The position numbers were made by a program, and so were the translations under genes. The notes below the pieces were generated by a model. The model was not told the DNA's origin. It did not search any database and was given only the letters and a program-made list of their open reading frames with translations. A DNA stretch of 37,106 bases from Akkermansia muciniphila (GTDB lineage: Bacteria; Verrucomicrobiota; Verrucomicrobiia; Limisphaerales; F1-80-MAGS106), in contig CAMBEJ010000038.1 of NCBI GenBank assembly GCA_945865375.1, positions 1-37,106 on the forward strand, given 5' to 3'. This document shows positions 8,974 through 17,752 of the stretch, one piece after another; within the stretch, counting starts at the first letter, position 1; each line of letters opens with the position of its first letter.

Positions 8974-10128
8974 TCATCGGTGAAACGATTTTGTAAAATC
9001 GTCATTCACGATTTCCACCACCTTTTTCTCGAAGCGCGACTCCTGGATCAATTGGTTCAACCGCATTTCAAACGCGCCGCTGTCCATGGGCAGATCGAGG
9101 GACGTTCCGAGGAGGGTTGAGTAAAGGATCGAGTTTGCGAGCTCCACCGAAAATAACCCGTCCGCCCCAGGAGCGATCAGCGGCGTGCCATCCAGGATTG
9201 CATCGATGAAATTCTGCATCAACGTGGCGTGTGGCGATGCGGCATTTTCGAAAGGAATCTCAACATTCCACACCTCGGGCTTCGAGAATCCCACTCTGGC
9301 TTCACGGCTGAATTGGACCATGCAGGAATCGTTTCTGGTGAAGTGAAGCTGGTTTGACTCCAGCACGACTCGGCCCCGGGTTCCGGCAATCTCGAATCGA
9401 TTTGTGCCGGGTGCCTCGCCTGTCGATGTCACAAAGATGCCCGTCGCACCATTCGGATATTCAAAATAGGCCGTCACATTGTCCTCGACCTCGATATTAT
9501 GGTACCGACCGAGCTGGCAAAAGCCGCGGACTGTCGAGGGCATCCCAAGCAGCCAGGCCAAAGTGTCGAGATTGTGGAGGCATTGGTTCAACAACACGCC
9601 CCCGCCCTCGCCCTTCCAAGTGGCCCGCCAGCCGCCGCTCGCGTAATACGCCTCGGTTCGGAACCAGTCCGTGATGATCCAGCTCATCCTGACGATCTCG
9701 CCCAGTTCTCCGCTCTGGATCAACTTCTGAATTTTCAGATACCGCGGCTCGGTGCGGAGTTGGAACATCGCTCCGAACACCTGCTTCGGACGCGCCTGAT
9801 GGGCCAAGATCAACTTCTCGGCATCGGCTTTATGCGCGGAAATCGGCTTCTCAACCATCACATGCAATCCGCTTTCGAGTGCGCGGATTCCCAGCGTGGT
9901 ATGTTGGTAGTGCGGCGTCGCGAGGATCACCGCATCCACCTCATCAGAGCTCATGAGCGCCTCGGGATCTCCAAAGACCCTCAAGGGCTTGTAACTCTCA
10001 AGCTTTTGAGGCGATGGGCTGCACACGGCGGTCAATTCACACCGCGCGACCTTGCCTGCCATGAGGTAGGCCGCATGGTGCTTCCCAATGTTGCCCATCC
10101 CGATGATGCCCACTCGAATCGGTTTCAT
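8974..10128 (-). CDS. Gfo/Idh/MocA family NAD(P)-dependent oxidoreductase
   Basis: 384 aa from ATG 10128. This start is preferred over an in-frame start at 10161 because AGGAA lies six to seven bases upstream and the Rossmann fold then begins at residue 2 (MKPIRVGIIGMGNIGKHHA). The N-terminal domain has GxGxxG and the family motif EKPIS (MVEKPISAHKAD). The C-terminal alpha/beta domain contains GGVLLNQCLHNLDTLAWL, matching the GG...HxxD catalytic region. Members oxidise or reduce sugars, cyclitols or their derivatives; the substrate here is unknown. There is no signal peptide. It is probably downstream of, or in the same unit as, the S46 peptidase, whose stop is 130 bases upstream in the direction of reading. 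Confidence 0.92.
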   Translation of the reverse strand: MKPIRVGIIGMGNIGKHHAAYLMAGKVARCELTAVCSPSPQKLESYKPLRVFGDPEALMSSDEVDAVILATPHYQHTTLGIRALESGLHVMVEKPISAHKADAEKLILAHQARPKQVFGAMFQLRTEPRYLKIQKLIQSGELGEIVRMSWIITDWFRTEAYYASGGWRATWKGEGGGVLLNQCLHNLDTLAWLLGMPSTVRGFCQLGRYHNIEVEDNVTAYFEYPNGATGIFVTSTGEAPGTNRFEIAGTRGRVVLESNQLHFTRNDSCMVQFSREARVGFSKPEVWNVEIPFENAASPHATLMQNFIDAILDGTPLIAPGADGLFSVELANSILYSTLLGTSLDLPMDSGAFEMRLNQLIQESRFEKKVVEIVNDDFTKSFHR

Positions 10129-10182
10129 GATTGTTCCTAGAGGCGACGTCAAGTTAGACAACCTCGACTGGACTCCAACGCA

Positions 10183-10248
10183 CGCGAATGGAACATGTGT
10201 GACGGCCTCGCAAGCCGAGAGGGTAACTCAAATTCGCGTTCATTCGCG
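10183..10248. repeat. Short inverted repeat between oxidoreductase and peptidase genes
   Basis: CGCGAATG at 10183-10190 faces CATTCGCG at 10241-10248, with a further attcgcg unit just before the right copy. It lies in the 130-base gap between the S46 peptidase stop and the oxidoreductase ATG. It resembles a decayed copy of a dispersed palindrome rather than a terminator, since no U-tract follows on either strand. Confidence 0.45.
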
Positions 10249-10258
10249 GGCAGGCACT

Positions 10259-12370
10259 TCAGAAGGAATGGGCTCCGCGCATCAGTTCCTTCACCAGATC
10301 GTTCGCATCATAGACCTTGCGGAGGGATTCCACAATGGCCCCTGAATGCACCGACAGCGCGCGGGCCATCTCCTCGGTATACTCGAAGTCCAGGACCAGC
10401 GACTGCAGGTTGCCGTCAAAAATGATTCCGACAAGCTCCCCTCGGCGATTCACAACCGGGCTTCCCGAGTTTCCCCCGATAATGTCCGCAGTGCTGATGA
10501 AATTGAAGGGGACATCCAGGTTCAACCTGTCTTTGCGCTCGATCCACCGCTTGGGCAGGTCAAACGGCGGCACAAATTCCTGGCTGGAAGCCCGTTCGTA
10601 GAGCCCTGCGAGGGTGGTTTGATGGGGGACGTGCCTCCCGTTTTCAGTGTAGCCCTTCACGGCCCCGAAGGCCAACCGCAGCGTGAACGTCGCGTCTGGA
10701 TAGCCGCCCGCCCCCTCCACCGCAAACCGGGCCTTGGCAATCAACCCGTGCGCCTGCTTTTTGACCTCGTCCTGCTGCTCAATGATGTCCCGAACCCGCC
10801 GTGCCTCGCCATCGATCAGCCTCGCCATCTCCAGCATCGCATCCTTCGATGCGGCCGTGGCGGTTTTTCCGCCCTCATAAAGGCGCTGACGCATTTCAAC
10901 ATCCCGGAGCTGGGTGCCTGTCACAAGATCGCCAGCCCGTCCTCGAGGCGATTTATTACCCAGGACTTGCCGCACCAGGGGGTCTTCACTGCCGAGTTGC
11001 TCCGCGAGGAAGGTCAGGGAATCCGACAGCTTGAGCTGCTCGAGATCCTCGTACAAGGGCTCCGTTGAAAACAACTGAAGCTCCAGTGAGGCGAGGTTCG
11101 ATTCGCGGAATTCCCGCAGCCGTTCGCCGTTGGGCTTGGGGCGTTCCTCGCCCCCGCGTAGCACGGTGCGTGCGATCGTGAAGAGGGTGCTGTGAAATCC
11201 TAGTCCCGCTTCCAGCATGTTGTAACGCAACGCGTGCTCGCGCATGACCTGCTGTGCCCGTCCGATGGTTTCCCAGGCCTTTGCTGAGCTCTCCAGCGCG
11301 GGTCTTTGAGCCACCGCCGACATCAGCCTTCCCTCGTCCGCCGCTTTGCGCGCGAACAACGTTGGGTCCATCAATCCCGCCAGCCCTCCATCCCGCGCCT
11401 TGCGAGAGTTCTGCACTCCAAACAGCGTGTCTTTGGCTCGGCGCGCGTTCTCCCTGCTGCGGGCGCTGTAGGATGTCAAAAGAACCTCGAGACGGTTCAA
11501 CCTCTGCAACGCTCGCGGATACTGAACGTCCCGCAAATACTCCAGCTCCGTCACGGTCAACAGACGACTGGTCCGTCCCGGGTGGCCCGAGACGAAAATC
11601 AATTCGCCCTCCGTCAAGCCCGCCGTGTTCCACTTCAGATGATGCGGGATCTTGGCGGGTTTTCCATCCTCGTAGGCCCGGAAAAAGCAGATGTCCAAGT
11701 CAAACCGCGGATACTCGAAGTTATCCGGGTCACCCCCAAAAAACGCAATCTGCTGCTCCGGGGCAAAGACCAGCCGGACGTCTGTGTATTTCTTGAACCG
11801 GTAAAGGTGATACTTGCCCCCCTGAAACAGCGGCACCACATCGCTCCGCAGCCCGGTCTTATCCATGGACTCCTTCTCGATCTCCGCCATCACCGCCCTG
11901 CGCGCCGCGAACGCCGCATCAGGTTTCAAATCCGACTTCACCGCAGCGTTGACCCGCTCCGTCACGTCCTCGATGGTCATCAGAACGTTCAGCTCCAGAT
12001 CGTGGCACTTTTTTTCATCGACACGGGTGCCCGCGTAAAACCCGTCCTTGAGATAATCGTGGTCCGCGTCGCCGAACTTCTCCAGCGCGTCGGCACCCAC
12101 GTGATGATTGGACATCACCAAACCGTCCTCCGAGACGAACGAGCCCGAGCCGCCGCTGTTGAATCGAACAGAGGATTTCTGGATGTGATCAAGCCACGGT
12201 TCGGTGATATCCATTCCGTACCGTTCCCTGACCAACGCGCGCGGCGGTGCGTTGAACAACCACATGCCCTCGTCCGCCTCCATCCCCACACCCCCCGCGA
12301 AAACCAGTACCGTTTTCACAAGTGCGGTTCGAAACCGTTTGAGCAAATTTGTCAGTGTCTCGGAATTCAT
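10259..12370 (-). CDS. Secreted S46-family dipeptidyl-peptidase (DPP7-like)
   Basis: 703 aa from ATG 12370. The frame is open upstream to 12661, but those extra residues are polar, overlap a divergent small gene at 12446, and precede a good signal peptide (hydrophobic core ALVKTVLVFAGGVGM, then EADEGMW). Family S46 enzymes release N-terminal dipeptides in the periplasm or outside the cell. The catalytic His is in MSNHHVG (about residue 75) and the Ser in GGNSGSPVVN near the C-terminus. The following IIFDGN carries Gly at the position where DPP11 enzymes have Arg, which suggests DPP7-type preference for hydrophobic rather than acidic P1 residues. The length fits the family (about 700 aa). A GGAAGG abuts the ATG directly, which is too close for an ideal ribosome site, so a nearby upstream ATG (12400 or 12421) remains possible. 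Confidence 0.92.
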   Translation of the reverse strand: MNSETLTNLLKRFRTALVKTVLVFAGGVGMEADEGMWLFNAPPRALVRERYGMDITEPWLDHIQKSSVRFNSGGSGSFVSEDGLVMSNHHVGADALEKFGDADHDYLKDGFYAGTRVDEKKCHDLELNVLMTIEDVTERVNAAVKSDLKPDAAFAARRAVMAEIEKESMDKTGLRSDVVPLFQGGKYHLYRFKKYTDVRLVFAPEQQIAFFGGDPDNFEYPRFDLDICFFRAYEDGKPAKIPHHLKWNTAGLTEGELIFVSGHPGRTSRLLTVTELEYLRDVQYPRALQRLNRLEVLLTSYSARSRENARRAKDTLFGVQNSRKARDGGLAGLMDPTLFARKAADEGRLMSAVAQRPALESSAKAWETIGRAQQVMREHALRYNMLEAGLGFHSTLFTIARTVLRGGEERPKPNGERLREFRESNLASLELQLFSTEPLYEDLEQLKLSDSLTFLAEQLGSEDPLVRQVLGNKSPRGRAGDLVTGTQLRDVEMRQRLYEGGKTATAASKDAMLEMARLIDGEARRVRDIIEQQDEVKKQAHGLIAKARFAVEGAGGYPDATFTLRLAFGAVKGYTENGRHVPHQTTLAGLYERASSQEFVPPFDLPKRWIERKDRLNLDVPFNFISTADIIGGNSGSPVVNRRGELVGIIFDGNLQSLVLDFEYTEEMARALSVHSGAIVESLRKVYDANDLVKELMRGAHSF

Positions 12371-12445
12371 CCTTCCATCAAACGCCAATGGAATTGCCAT
12401 TTCAACCCCGAAGATTGACATTAACCTTTTTGTCCTTGGCATTTT

Positions 12446-12688
12446 ATGAAACCCTTCAATGAAATGACAGTCGAGGAACGGGCGCACGCCCAAAAGTGTG
12501 TTGACGCTTGGGGACGAGCTGGCTCGGAGCTGGAGCGGATGCGGCGTGACGACATCCGCCATGCGGACACGGCACGCTCGATTCCCGTTTTCGATGGATT
12601 GTCCGAGGGCGCGATCAGAGACTTCCCGGCGAAGCCGACATCGGGGTTGGTAGAGCAACAACGCTGTTTTCGTCGGGCAAAACGATGA
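12446..12688 (+). CDS. Small conserved-looking protein with SGLVEQQRCF motif
   Basis: 80 aa, ATG 12446 to TGA 12686-12688. It starts with a charged helix-like segment (EMTVEERAHAQKCVDAWGRAGSELERMRRDDIR) and ends with TSGLVEQQRCFRRAKR. The pairing of AWxRAGxELExxRR with a C-terminal SGLVEQQ-F motif resembles a family of small uncharacterised bacterial proteins I recall from Verrucomicrobia; this is recollection, not a search. No signal peptide or membrane segment is visible and no function can be assigned. It is divergent from the S46 peptidase with 75 bases between the starts. A TTGACA-like box at 12415-12420 lies upstream without a good -10 element. The alternative is a chance frame. Confidence 0.55.
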   Translation: MKPFNEMTVEERAHAQKCVDAWGRAGSELERMRRDDIRHADTARSIPVFDGLSEGAIRDFPAKPTSGLVEQQRCFRRAKR

Positions 12689-12800
12689 CGCGTCTAGTCA
12701 GGCTGGCGGCGGAGTTACAGTCACTCCTCGATGCAAAATCGAGTCAGGATTGAATTTGTCAGAGACCCCGGTTGGTGATGCCGTAATCCTGTTTCGAATT

Positions 12801-12813
12801 GCGCAGTCTGCGC
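12801..12813. promoter_or_regulatory. 13-base perfect palindrome, candidate activator site
   Basis: GCGCAG-T-CTGCGC is a perfect inverted repeat about 220 bases upstream of the predicted sigma-54 -12 element. Activators of sigma-54 promoters usually bind dyad sites at this kind of distance. The sequence is not the textbook NtrC site, so the binding protein is unknown. A second short palindrome, CGCTGCAGCG, lies at 12941-12950. Confidence 0.35.
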
Positions 12814-13020
12814 TTTCTTGACCATTCGCCCTCCGCGTTCCAACCAACATTACAGAAACAGGAGATGTTCCATCGAAGAGCCGTCAGGTTTCAGAGGCTT
12901 GTCGGGCTGTTGTTGTCGAATTCGATCGTGCGGAATCACTCGCTGCAGCGGGCCTGATCCGCAGTGCATTAATTGGATTCATGGAGTTCAATAAATGAAT
13001 TCATCTACTCACGTGTCGAG

Positions 13021-13039
13021 TTGGTATCCACGTTGCTTT
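13021..13039 (+). promoter_or_regulatory. Sigma-54-like (-24/-12) promoter of the urea cluster
   Basis: TTGGTATCCACGTTGCTTT has the invariant GG at 13023-13024 and GC at 13035-13036 exactly 12 bases apart, with a perfect TTGCT downstream half and TGGTAT matching TGGYAY upstream. Transcription would start near 13048, about 50 bases before the porin ATG. Sigma-54 control fits genes for nitrogen scavenging such as urea uptake. Between this site and the preceding small gene (12689-13020) no gene is seen, only the short palindromes listed separately. Confidence 0.6.
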
Positions 13040-13049
13040 GGGGTCCGAT

Positions 13050-13070
13050 CGGGCACGTCGCACGTGCCCG
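13050..13070 (+). promoter_or_regulatory. Stem-loop at the predicted 5' end of the urea-cluster mRNA
   Basis: The arms at 13051-13058 (GGGCACGT) and 13062-13069 (ACGTGCCC) are exact inverted copies around a three-base loop CGC, and C13050/G13070 extends the stem to nine pairs. It begins two to three bases after the predicted sigma-54 transcription start. It could be a 5' stabilising hairpin or an operator dyad; the sequence does not decide between them. Confidence 0.5.
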
Positions 13071-13097
13071 GCAACATACAAACAACCCACACACTAT

Positions 13098-14381
13098 ATG
13101 ATGAGTCGTTCCCACTTCAGATCCCTCGCGCGTCGGTCTCGCGTGCCGGTCTCCATCGTCGGACTTTGCATGGGAGGCATGCTCGCTCAGGCGGCGCCCG
13201 ACGCGGCCGTTGACAAGCTGGAAAAGGAGAACCAGGACCTCCGAAAGCGTTTGGACACACTGGAAGCAGTCGCGAAAAAGGAGGGCATTCTTCCGACCGA
13301 CAAAGCGTCGGGATCGGTGATCAAGGCCATGTCTGAAACCACGCTCAGTGGCTTTGTTCAAGCATCCTATTTCTACAACACACGGAATCCGGCGGATAGA
13401 AAGTCGGATGGTTACCTATGGAACACCACGCACAATTCTTTCTCATTGAACAAGGTTAAGGTCACGTTGGCGAGCAAGCCGGTTGAGCGCAGTGGTGAAT
13501 CGTGGGATGCGGGTTACCGAGCTTCGCTGATGTGGGGTGAGGATTCGCAGGTCTTGAACACCGGAAGCCCGCTGGGAGGTTTCGAAGGCATCCGCGAAGC
13601 CTTCGTGGAGGCCAATATTCCCATTGGCACCGGCCTTAATGTGAAGGCGGGTCAATTGATTTCTCTTTTGAACTATGAATCAGGTGATGGCGGTGCGGCT
13701 AACGCCAACTTCTCGCAGGGTTACCAATGGTTCTATACCGGCAACGGTCCCTCCGCCGGTGTCCAATTGAATTACAAAGTCACGGACATGGTGGACCTGA
13801 CGGCGCGTGTTCAAAACGGTCTCTACTCCGGACCGGTGGATGGAAATGACGCAAAAATCGCCATGGGCGCTATCGGCATCAAACCTTCTGATTCGACCTG
13901 GTTCAGCCTGATAGGGTTTGGTCGTGTGGGCGGTCACGGCAACGGCGGCGACAGCGTGAATGGCGGATCACTGCTCGCCGGCCACAAGTTGACGGAGCAG
14001 TTGAACCTTGGGCTCGAGCTCGACTATTTCTCGTTCGAAGCAAAACCGAAGGATCTCGACTTGTGGTCCATCGGAACGTGGGTTACTTACGACTTCACCT
14101 CGAAGTTTGGCGTCGCCCTGCGTGGCGAGTATCTGGATGACAGGGATGGCGGCGGGATCAAAGGGGTCCCTCTGCCTGGTGCGATTCGTGCGTCCAGCTC
14201 CATCCTTTCGCCCGATGTGAATGGCGACCTCGCCAGCTTGACGCTCACGTTCAACTTCAAGCCCACTCCCAACATCAAAATCCAACCTGAAATCAGGTAT
14301 GATCGCACGGCCTACGCCGGTGGTTTCGATGGCAAAAAAGACCGCGTCACCATCGGCGCCGGTGTTTCGTATCTCTTTTAA
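13098..14381 (+). CDS. Outer-membrane beta-barrel porin heading the urea cluster
   Basis: 427 aa from ATG 13098; a second ATG follows immediately at 13101. An in-frame start at 13038 is rejected because it lies before the predicted transcription start. A signal peptide ([17 protein letters not shown], then APDAAV) is followed by a short coiled coil ([18 protein letters not shown]) that may form a periplasmic trimer stem. The rest is rich in alternating beta-strands such as [12 protein letters not shown] and AMGAIGIKP, ending in VSYLF, with the C-terminal Phe expected by the outer-membrane assembly machinery. It resembles the putative beta-barrel porin-2 (BBP2) group. urtA starts 40 bases downstream with no terminator between. 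The context suggests it admits urea across the outer membrane, which is inference. No clear ribosome site is visible. Confidence 0.87.
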   Translation: MMSRSHFRSLARRSRVPVSIVGLCMGGMLAQAAPDAAVDKLEKENQDLRKRLDTLEAVAKKEGILPTDKASGSVIKAMSETTLSGFVQASYFYNTRNPADRKSDGYLWNTTHNSFSLNKVKVTLASKPVERSGESWDAGYRASLMWGEDSQVLNTGSPLGGFEGIREAFVEANIPIGTGLNVKAGQLISLLNYESGDGGAANANFSQGYQWFYTGNGPSAGVQLNYKVTDMVDLTARVQNGLYSGPVDGNDAKIAMGAIGIKPSDSTWFSLIGFGRVGGHGNGGDSVNGGSLLAGHKLTEQLNLGLELDYFSFEAKPKDLDLWSIGTWVTYDFTSKFGVALRGEYLDDRDGGGIKGVPLPGAIRASSSILSPDVNGDLASLTLTFNFKPTPNIKIQPEIRYDRTAYAGGFDGKKDRVTIGAGVSYLF

Positions 14382-14421
14382 TCTAATCTGTGCTGATCTG
14401 ATCCAAATTAAAGTTCCAAAT

Positions 14422-15663
14422 ATGAAAACCAGACTCAACAAATTCTTCGCCACATCAGCCGCCCTTGGACTGGCCTGCGTCGCGATCACGGCGGAAACGG
14501 TGAAAGTGGGGATTCTTCATTCGCTGTCAGGCACCATGGCCATCAGTGAAACCTCCCTCAAGGACGTGCTCCTCTTCACGTTCGATGAAATCAACAAGAC
14601 AGGCGGCATCAAGGTGGGCGGCAAGAGCGTGCTCATCGAGCCGGTGGTCGTCGACCCCGCCTCGAACTGGCCGTTGTTCGCCGAAAAAGCGGAGCAACTG
14701 CTCGTCAAGGATAAGGTTGCCGTCGTGTTCGGTTGCTGGACCTCGGTCAGTCGCAAGTCCTGCCTCCCGGTGTTTGAGAAGGAAAACGGCCTTCTTTTCT
14801 ATCCCGTGCAGTATGAGGGCGAGGAGCTGTCCAAAAACATCTTCTACACCGCCGAGGCTGTTAATCAACAAGCCATTCCCCCTGTGGACTACATGCTCGC
14901 GGACGGGAAAAAGAAGTTCTACTTGCTCGGTTCCGACTACGTGTATCCGCGCACCACCAACAAGATCCTCAAGAAGTATCTCAAGATGAAGGGGATCCCG
15001 GATTCTGACATCGAAGAGATCTACACACCCTTCGGCCACACGGACTACCAGACCATCGTCGCCGCGATCAAGAGTTTCTCCGCGGGTGGCAAGGCTTGTA
15101 TCATCAGCACGCTGAACGGCGACACCAATGTCCCGTTCTTCAAGGAGTTTGCCAACGCAGGGCTCACCTCCGAGAACTGCCCCGTGGTGTCGTTCTCCAT
15201 CTCGGAGGATGAATTCCGCGGCCTGCCCGCAAAGCAGCTCGTCGGCCATCTCGGTTGCTGGACGTATTTCATGTCCATTAAAACTCCTGAGAACACGAAG
15301 TTCGTGAAGGATTTCCTCGACTGGGTGAAGGCTCCCAAGGTCACCGGCGTGGATTATAACGTTTACGGCGTCGATCCCAACAACCGTGTCACTTGCAGCC
15401 CGATGAACCTCTCCCGCATGGGGGTGTATCTGTGGAAACAAGCGGTCGAAAAGGCAGGCTCTTTTGAAGTGGACAAGGTTCGTATAGCCCTGATCGGCCA
15501 GAAAGTTAAGGGTCCCGTGGGCGAGGTCGTGATGCAAGCGAATCATCATCTTGTGAACAATGTCTTCATTGGAGAGACCCTCGCAAGCGGCCAGTTCAAG
15601 GTCATCAAGACTTTCAACGCCGTCGCCGGTGAGCCGTTCAGCGACAAGTTCCTAGGTAAATAA
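14422..15663 (+). CDS. urtA: Urea ABC transporter substrate-binding protein
   Basis: 413 aa from ATG 14422. An in-frame ATG-type start at 14299 lies inside the porin gene and is rejected, since [24 protein letters not shown] is a normal signal peptide followed by [19 protein letters not shown], the typical start of mature UrtA. The periplasmic protein binds urea and delivers it to the UrtBC channel. Family features include [40 protein letters not shown] and [11 protein letters not shown], which distinguish urea/amide binders from branched-chain amino acid binders. It is separated from urtB by 361 bases holding a strong hairpin and a repeat element, an arrangement that could leave urtA mRNA more abundant than the downstream messages. 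Confidence 0.96.
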   Translation: MKTRLNKFFATSAALGLACVAITAETVKVGILHSLSGTMAISETSLKDVLLFTFDEINKTGGIKVGGKSVLIEPVVVDPASNWPLFAEKAEQLLVKDKVAVVFGCWTSVSRKSCLPVFEKENGLLFYPVQYEGEELSKNIFYTAEAVNQQAIPPVDYMLADGKKKFYLLGSDYVYPRTTNKILKKYLKMKGIPDSDIEEIYTPFGHTDYQTIVAAIKSFSAGGKACIISTLNGDTNVPFFKEFANAGLTSENCPVVSFSISEDEFRGLPAKQLVGHLGCWTYFMSIKTPENTKFVKDFLDWVKAPKVTGVDYNVYGVDPNNRVTCSPMNLSRMGVYLWKQAVEKAGSFEVDKVRIALIGQKVKGPVGEVVMQANHHLVNNVFIGETLASGQFKVIKTFNAVAGEPFSDKFLGK

Positions 15664-15704
15664 ATCTCTCAGCACCGCTTCTATGAAGCTTGTTGAGTTC
15701 CCCG

Positions 15705-15737
15705 GGGGAGGCGGGCCTGTGCATGGCCCGCCTCCCC
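15705..15737 (+). terminator. Strong GC hairpin after urtA (terminator or processing site)
   Basis: The left arm at 15705-15717 and right arm at 15725-15737 are perfect 13-base inverted copies (GGGGAGGCGGGCC and its complement) around a seven-base loop. Only a short TCTTC follows instead of a U-run, so full intrinsic termination is uncertain. It may partly terminate transcription or protect the porin-urtA mRNA 3' end. Confidence 0.6.
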
Positions 15738-15801
15738 TCTTCATGGCAAGATTCCAAGTCGGCTCTCAGGCAAATGAATTGGTTGTTGTTTTTGGACAAA
15801 C

Positions 15802-16014
15802 GTCTGAACTCAGTAAAACGACCCTGTTTAGACTGATGCTCGAGCAACTCCAATTCCCTGCTCGTAATCGTAATCGTAATCGTAATCGTAATCGTAATCC
15901 ACCCCTCTGTTTCAAGGGCAACACCCGAGGATTACGATTACGATTACGAAAAACGGAGGAATTGGAGTTGCGCGCCCAGATCACGATTTCAACGGGTTTT
16001 ACTGAGGTCTGAAC
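15802..16014. repeat. MITE-like element, copy A, with (CGTAAT)n arms
   Basis: TCAGTAAAAC near 15810 and its complement GTTTTACTGA near 15996 form terminal inverted repeats, and GTCTGAAC occurs directly repeated at both outer edges. Inside, six tandem CGTAAT units (15863-15898) face three ATTACG units (about 15930-15948), and CAACTCCAATTCC faces GGAATTGGAGTTG. The whole can fold into a long hairpin. A second copy lies at 26531-26735. The element ends about ten bases before the urtB ATG. Confidence 0.85.
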
Positions 16015-16024
16015 CTTAAACGTC

Positions 16025-17752
16025 ATGCGCTGCGTCCGCCCCCTCTTCCTTGCCTGCCTTTTCCTGATGACCTCGCTCCGAGCAGCGGGGCCGGTGACAG
16101 TTTCGACATTCCGCTCCGCTCTGGCGGAAGCCATCCTCTCCGAGGACGCCGACAGCCAGATCGAATTGGTCAAGAAGCTCGCGGACGGGGGCGGGGACCC
16201 GTTCCTCGAGCAAGCCTTGTCCGCCTGGCGCCAGGGGAGTCTCTTTCTACACGAAACCAATGAAATCCGCACGCCGTTTCTTCTGGATGCGCAGACCGAC
16301 CTTGACGGCCTCGCCCTCGCCCTCCGCATCGTGGATGGCGAACTCCTGAAGGATTCCATCGGCAAACCGCTCAAATTTTCCGCCGCAGACCTGACGCCTG
16401 TCGATACGAGCTCCAAACTTCGCAAGGCGCTAAAAACCACGCTCGACCTTTTCTCGCTCGGCAACTTAAATCCCAAGATCCGGCGCGACGCCCTCATCAA
16501 GCTGGGCCAGGAGCAAAACTCGGAATATCTCCCGTTTTTCAACTCCCGGCTTCCGGGCGAATCCGATGGGGAAGTGCGCCGAGCTCTCGAAGAAGCCGTG
16601 GCGGTGACGCAGATCGCTTCTGAAGATCCCAGGGTCCGCGATCCCGCCGCGCTCCGCCTTGGGCAGCTCCGGTCCATCACCTCCCTCCAGTTCGTTAAAA
16701 AGCTGGAGAAGGATGCCCTGGCAACTCCCGCTCAGTTTGGCAAGAACACGCTGACGGCCGCCCGCACTGCCGTGCAACAAATCGAGACCTACATCTCGAT
16801 CGGGAACCTGTTCGGCACCGCCTTCCGCGGCGTTAGCCTCTCCGCCGTCCTGCTCGTCGCCGCCCTCGGCCTGGCCATCACCTTTGGCCTGATGAACATC
16901 ATTAATATGGCCCATGGCGAGATCATGGCCGTCGGTGCCTACACGACGTTTGTGGTCCAGGGCATTTTTGGTGGAGGCCTGCTTTTCTCCCTGTTTGGCA
17001 AGACCTTTTCGGTGAAGGGCATGGGTCTGACGGGGGGTCTTTTCGACTGCTATTTCATCGTGGCACTCGCCGCCTCTTTCGTGACGGCAGGCCTGGTCGG
17101 GCTGGCGCTCGAGCGCGGCATCCTCCGCTTCCTTTACAAGCGTCCGCTCGAATCCCTTCTCGCCACGTGGGGGGTCAGCCTGATTCTGCAGCAGGCCTTC
17201 CGACACACGTTCGGCTCCGCTAACGTCCAGGTAAACGCGCCTTCGTTCCTGAGCGGCAGCTTCGTTGTGAAGGACGTGCTCTTCGCCTACAACCGTCTGT
17301 TCATTATTGGCTTCGCCGTGTTCGTCGTCTTTCTGACGTGGTTATTGCTGTCCAAAACATCCCTGGGTTTGCAGATCCGGGCTGTCATGCAAAATCGCGC
17401 GATGGCGTCCTGCATCGGCGTTCGCACCGACCGCGTGAACATGATGACCTTCGCTTTCGGCTCAGGCCTCGCGGGCATGGCGGGAGCATGCCTATCCCAG
17501 ATCGCCAACGTGGGCCCTAGCCTTGGTCAGAGCTACATCATCGACTGCTTCATGGTCGTGGTGCTCGGCGGTATCGGCAATCTGGTCGGCACCGTGTCGG
17601 CTGCGGCGGGTGTGGGCGTGACCGATCAAATTCTTCAGCCCTGGCTCGGCGCTGTGCTGGGCAAGATCACCGTGTTGGGCGCGATCATCTTATTTTTGCA
17701 GTGGCGCCCAAACGGTCTCTTTGTCACCCGAAATCGAAGCCTTGATGGATGA
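16025..17752 (+). CDS. urtB: Urea ABC transporter permease UrtB
   Basis: 575 aa from ATG 16025. A signal sequence ([18 protein letters not shown]) leads into an extracytoplasmic alpha-helical region (about 25-255) with HEAT-like segments such as [14 protein letters not shown], as in other UrtB proteins. The membrane permease domain follows (about 260-570), homologous to LivH. It includes [32 protein letters not shown] and the cytoplasmic-loop signature [15 protein letters not shown] that docks on the ATPases. Together with UrtC it forms the urea channel of the inner membrane. Its TGA (17750-17752) overlaps the ATG of urtC (17749). Its own start lies directly after repeat copy A, so its translation signals come from repeat-derived sequence, with no clear Shine-Dalgarno site. 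Confidence 0.95.
   Translation: MRCVRPLFLACLFLMTSLRAAGPVTVSTFRSALAEAILSEDADSQIELVKKLADGGGDPFLEQALSAWRQGSLFLHETNEIRTPFLLDAQTDLDGLALALRIVDGELLKDSIGKPLKFSAADLTPVDTSSKLRKALKTTLDLFSLGNLNPKIRRDALIKLGQEQNSEYLPFFNSRLPGESDGEVRRALEEAVAVTQIASEDPRVRDPAALRLGQLRSITSLQFVKKLEKDALATPAQFGKNTLTAARTAVQQIETYISIGNLFGTAFRGVSLSAVLLVAALGLAITFGLMNIINMAHGEIMAVGAYTTFVVQGIFGGGLLFSLFGKTFSVKGMGLTGGLFDCYFIVALAASFVTAGLVGLALERGILRFLYKRPLESLLATWGVSLILQQAFRHTFGSANVQVNAPSFLSGSFVVKDVLFAYNRLFIIGFAVFVVFLTWLLLSKTSLGLQIRAVMQNRAMASCIGVRTDRVNMMTFAFGSGLAGMAGACLSQIANVGPSLGQSYIIDCFMVVVLGGIGNLVGTVSAAAGVGVTDQILQPWLGAVLGKITVLGAIILFLQWRPNGLFVTRNRSLDG

Noticed and set aside
12371..12661. N-terminal extension of the S46 peptidase
   Set aside because: The extra residues are polar, precede a proper signal peptide, and overlap a divergent small gene, so the start was moved to 12370.
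12995..13213. Small plus-strand frame over the porin start
   Set aside because: It overlaps the promoter region and the porin signal peptide in another frame and shows no protein-like features.
14527..15549. 340-residue minus-strand frame opposite urtA
   Set aside because: Shadow frame; the plus strand encodes an unambiguous UrtA with signal peptide and family motifs.
15802..15809. GTCTGAAC at both edges of repeat copy A as a target-site duplication
   Set aside because: Copy B carries nearly the same bases at its edges, so they belong to the element itself.
15863..15948. CRISPR-like short repeats
   Set aside because: CGTAAT units are contiguous hexamers without spacers and face inverted copies; this is a palindromic element, not a CRISPR array.
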